Source of the DNA: Anaerobutyricum faecale
GTDB lineage: Bacteria > Bacillota > Clostridia > Lachnospirales > Lachnospiraceae
NCBI GenBank assembly: GCA_019119645.1
Contig: DWWR01000045.1
Coordinates: 1-54,197, forward strand
Direction of reading: 5' to 3'
Length of the DNA stretch: 54,197 nucleotides
Shown here: positions 53,549 to 54,197 of the stretch, piece after piece
How the letters are laid out: every line of letters begins with the position of its first letter
Numbering within the stretch: position 1 is the stretch's first letter
Notes under the pieces: model-generated
Databases searched by the model: none
What the model saw: only the letters and a program-made list of their open reading frames with translations
What the model was told of the DNA's origin: nothing
Translations under genes and position numbers: made by a program

Positions 53549-54197
53549 GGCCACTAAAACTGACCCTTCGGGGAATCAATAGCTACCGGAAAGAACAGAC
53601 CATTGATTTTGAAGCACTGACTTCCGCCGGCCTGTTCGGCATCTTCGGTCCCACCGGCAGCGGGAAATCCAGTATTCTGGACGCCATCACCCTGGCTTTG
53701 TACGCCAGACTTCCCCGCTCCACCAAAAATTTTATCAATATCAATGAAGAGACGGCGGCCGTTTCTTTTCTTTTTTCTATCACAACCACAGAAACCCATC
53801 AATATCAGGTGGAGCGTTCTTTCCGGTATCACAAAGGAAATCATTCCTCCACCGTCCGCAATACCGGCGCTTCGCTGGCGGACGTCACCGGTGAGAAGCC
53901 TCTTATTCTTGCCGACCGTCCCACAGAAGTCACCCAGGAATGTATCCGTCTTCTGGGACTGACCAGCGAGGACTTCATGCGCACCGTAGTGCTTCCCCAG
54001 GGACAGTTCAGCGAATTTCTCAAATTGAAGAACGCTGAGCGCCGCAGCATGCTCCAGCGGATCTTTCATCTGGAACAGTATGGCTTAGAACTGACTCAGA
54101 AAATTTCCTCGGCAAAACAAAAGCAGGAACTCCTTCTCAGCAATCTGGAAGGACAGCTCCAGGGCTATGAAAATGTTTCCGGGGATTCTCTCAATAA
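53545..54197 (+). CDS. sbcC: Nuclease SbcCD subunit C, N-terminal part (cut by the window end)
   Basis: Rad50-type ATPase. The visible 217 residues hold Walker A GPTGSGKSS (35-43), LPQGQFSEFL (Q-loop, about 152-161) and the beginning of the first coiled-coil arm. GGAGG stands 7 bases before the ATG, which overlaps the sbcD stop. No stop codon before the edge. Confidence 0.95.
   Translation, partial: MRPLKLTLRGINSYRKEQTIDFEALTSAGLFGIFGPTGSGKSSILDAITLALYARLPRSTKNFININEETAAVSFLFSITTTETHQYQVERSFRYHKGNHSSTVRNTGASLADVTGEKPLILADRPTEVTQECIRLLGLTSEDFMRTVVLPQGQFSEFLKLKNAERRSMLQRIFHLEQYGLELTQKISSAKQKQELLLSNLEGQLQGYENVSGDSLN

Overview
The window reads as a chromosome segment of an anaerobic, mid-GC Clostridia, most likely Lachnospiraceae. 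Supporting this are strong AGGAGG ribosome-binding sites, TTGACA/TATAAT promoters, a PPi-type phosphofructokinase, an EFR1-type flavodoxin/ferredoxin, an FtsK-TepA pair, the PurO-type split of the last two purine steps, and many DUF families common in gut Clostridia. Genus or species cannot be fixed from the sequence. No prophage, intact insertion sequence or CRISPR array is visible.

Layout. 1-718 is non-coding and holds copy 1 of a long structured repeat (family F1), a shorter repeat (F2) and the glyA terminator. 719-14762 is a leftward housekeeping block: glyA, radA, a small unknown gene, gntR-clpC, then folD-rimO-pgsA-pncC, ftsK and a TepA-like protease. 14932-18773 holds a HAD phosphatase, an orphan binding lipoprotein and an unusual pair: a half-size HsdS-like protein followed by an HsdM-like protein whose methyltransferase motifs are gone. 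F1 copy 2 lies directly upstream of that pair. 19543-29874 is mixed metabolism and envelope: EFR1 protein, PspC, D-Ala-D-Ala carboxypeptidase-like protein, Zn-dependent phospholipase C-like protein, PFP, DUF1015, DUF1638, an ABC-F ATPase and small secreted proteins. 30068-34227 carries a tRNA-Leu with anticodon AAG, two cell-wall proteins, and infC-rpmI-rplT behind an attenuator leader.

34344-39190 encodes a dCMP deaminase and an aspartate-family operon transcribed ACT regulator - hom - aPGAM-type protein (candidate alternative homoserine kinase) - lysC, preceded by 368 bases rich in alternative RNA structures. 39559-42233 pairs an EF-G paralogue lacking a normal G4 motif with a SpoT-like HD hydrolase. 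42775-45244 is tyrA-aroA. Next come a DUF2284 protein, the split AICAR transformylase / IMP cyclohydrolase, a lipoprotein overlapping a C_GCAxxG_C_C protein, a CYTH protein, a DMT transporter, and sbcD with the start of sbcC running off the end. Two copies of a 175-base element (F3), folding on itself, lie before tyrA and before the CYTH gene.

The strongest candidates for undescribed biology are the structured repeats F1 and F3, in which paired bases change together between copies, and the S-M pair without a restriction subunit or active methylase. Next are the leader of the threonine/lysine operon and the EF-G-like/HD pair.
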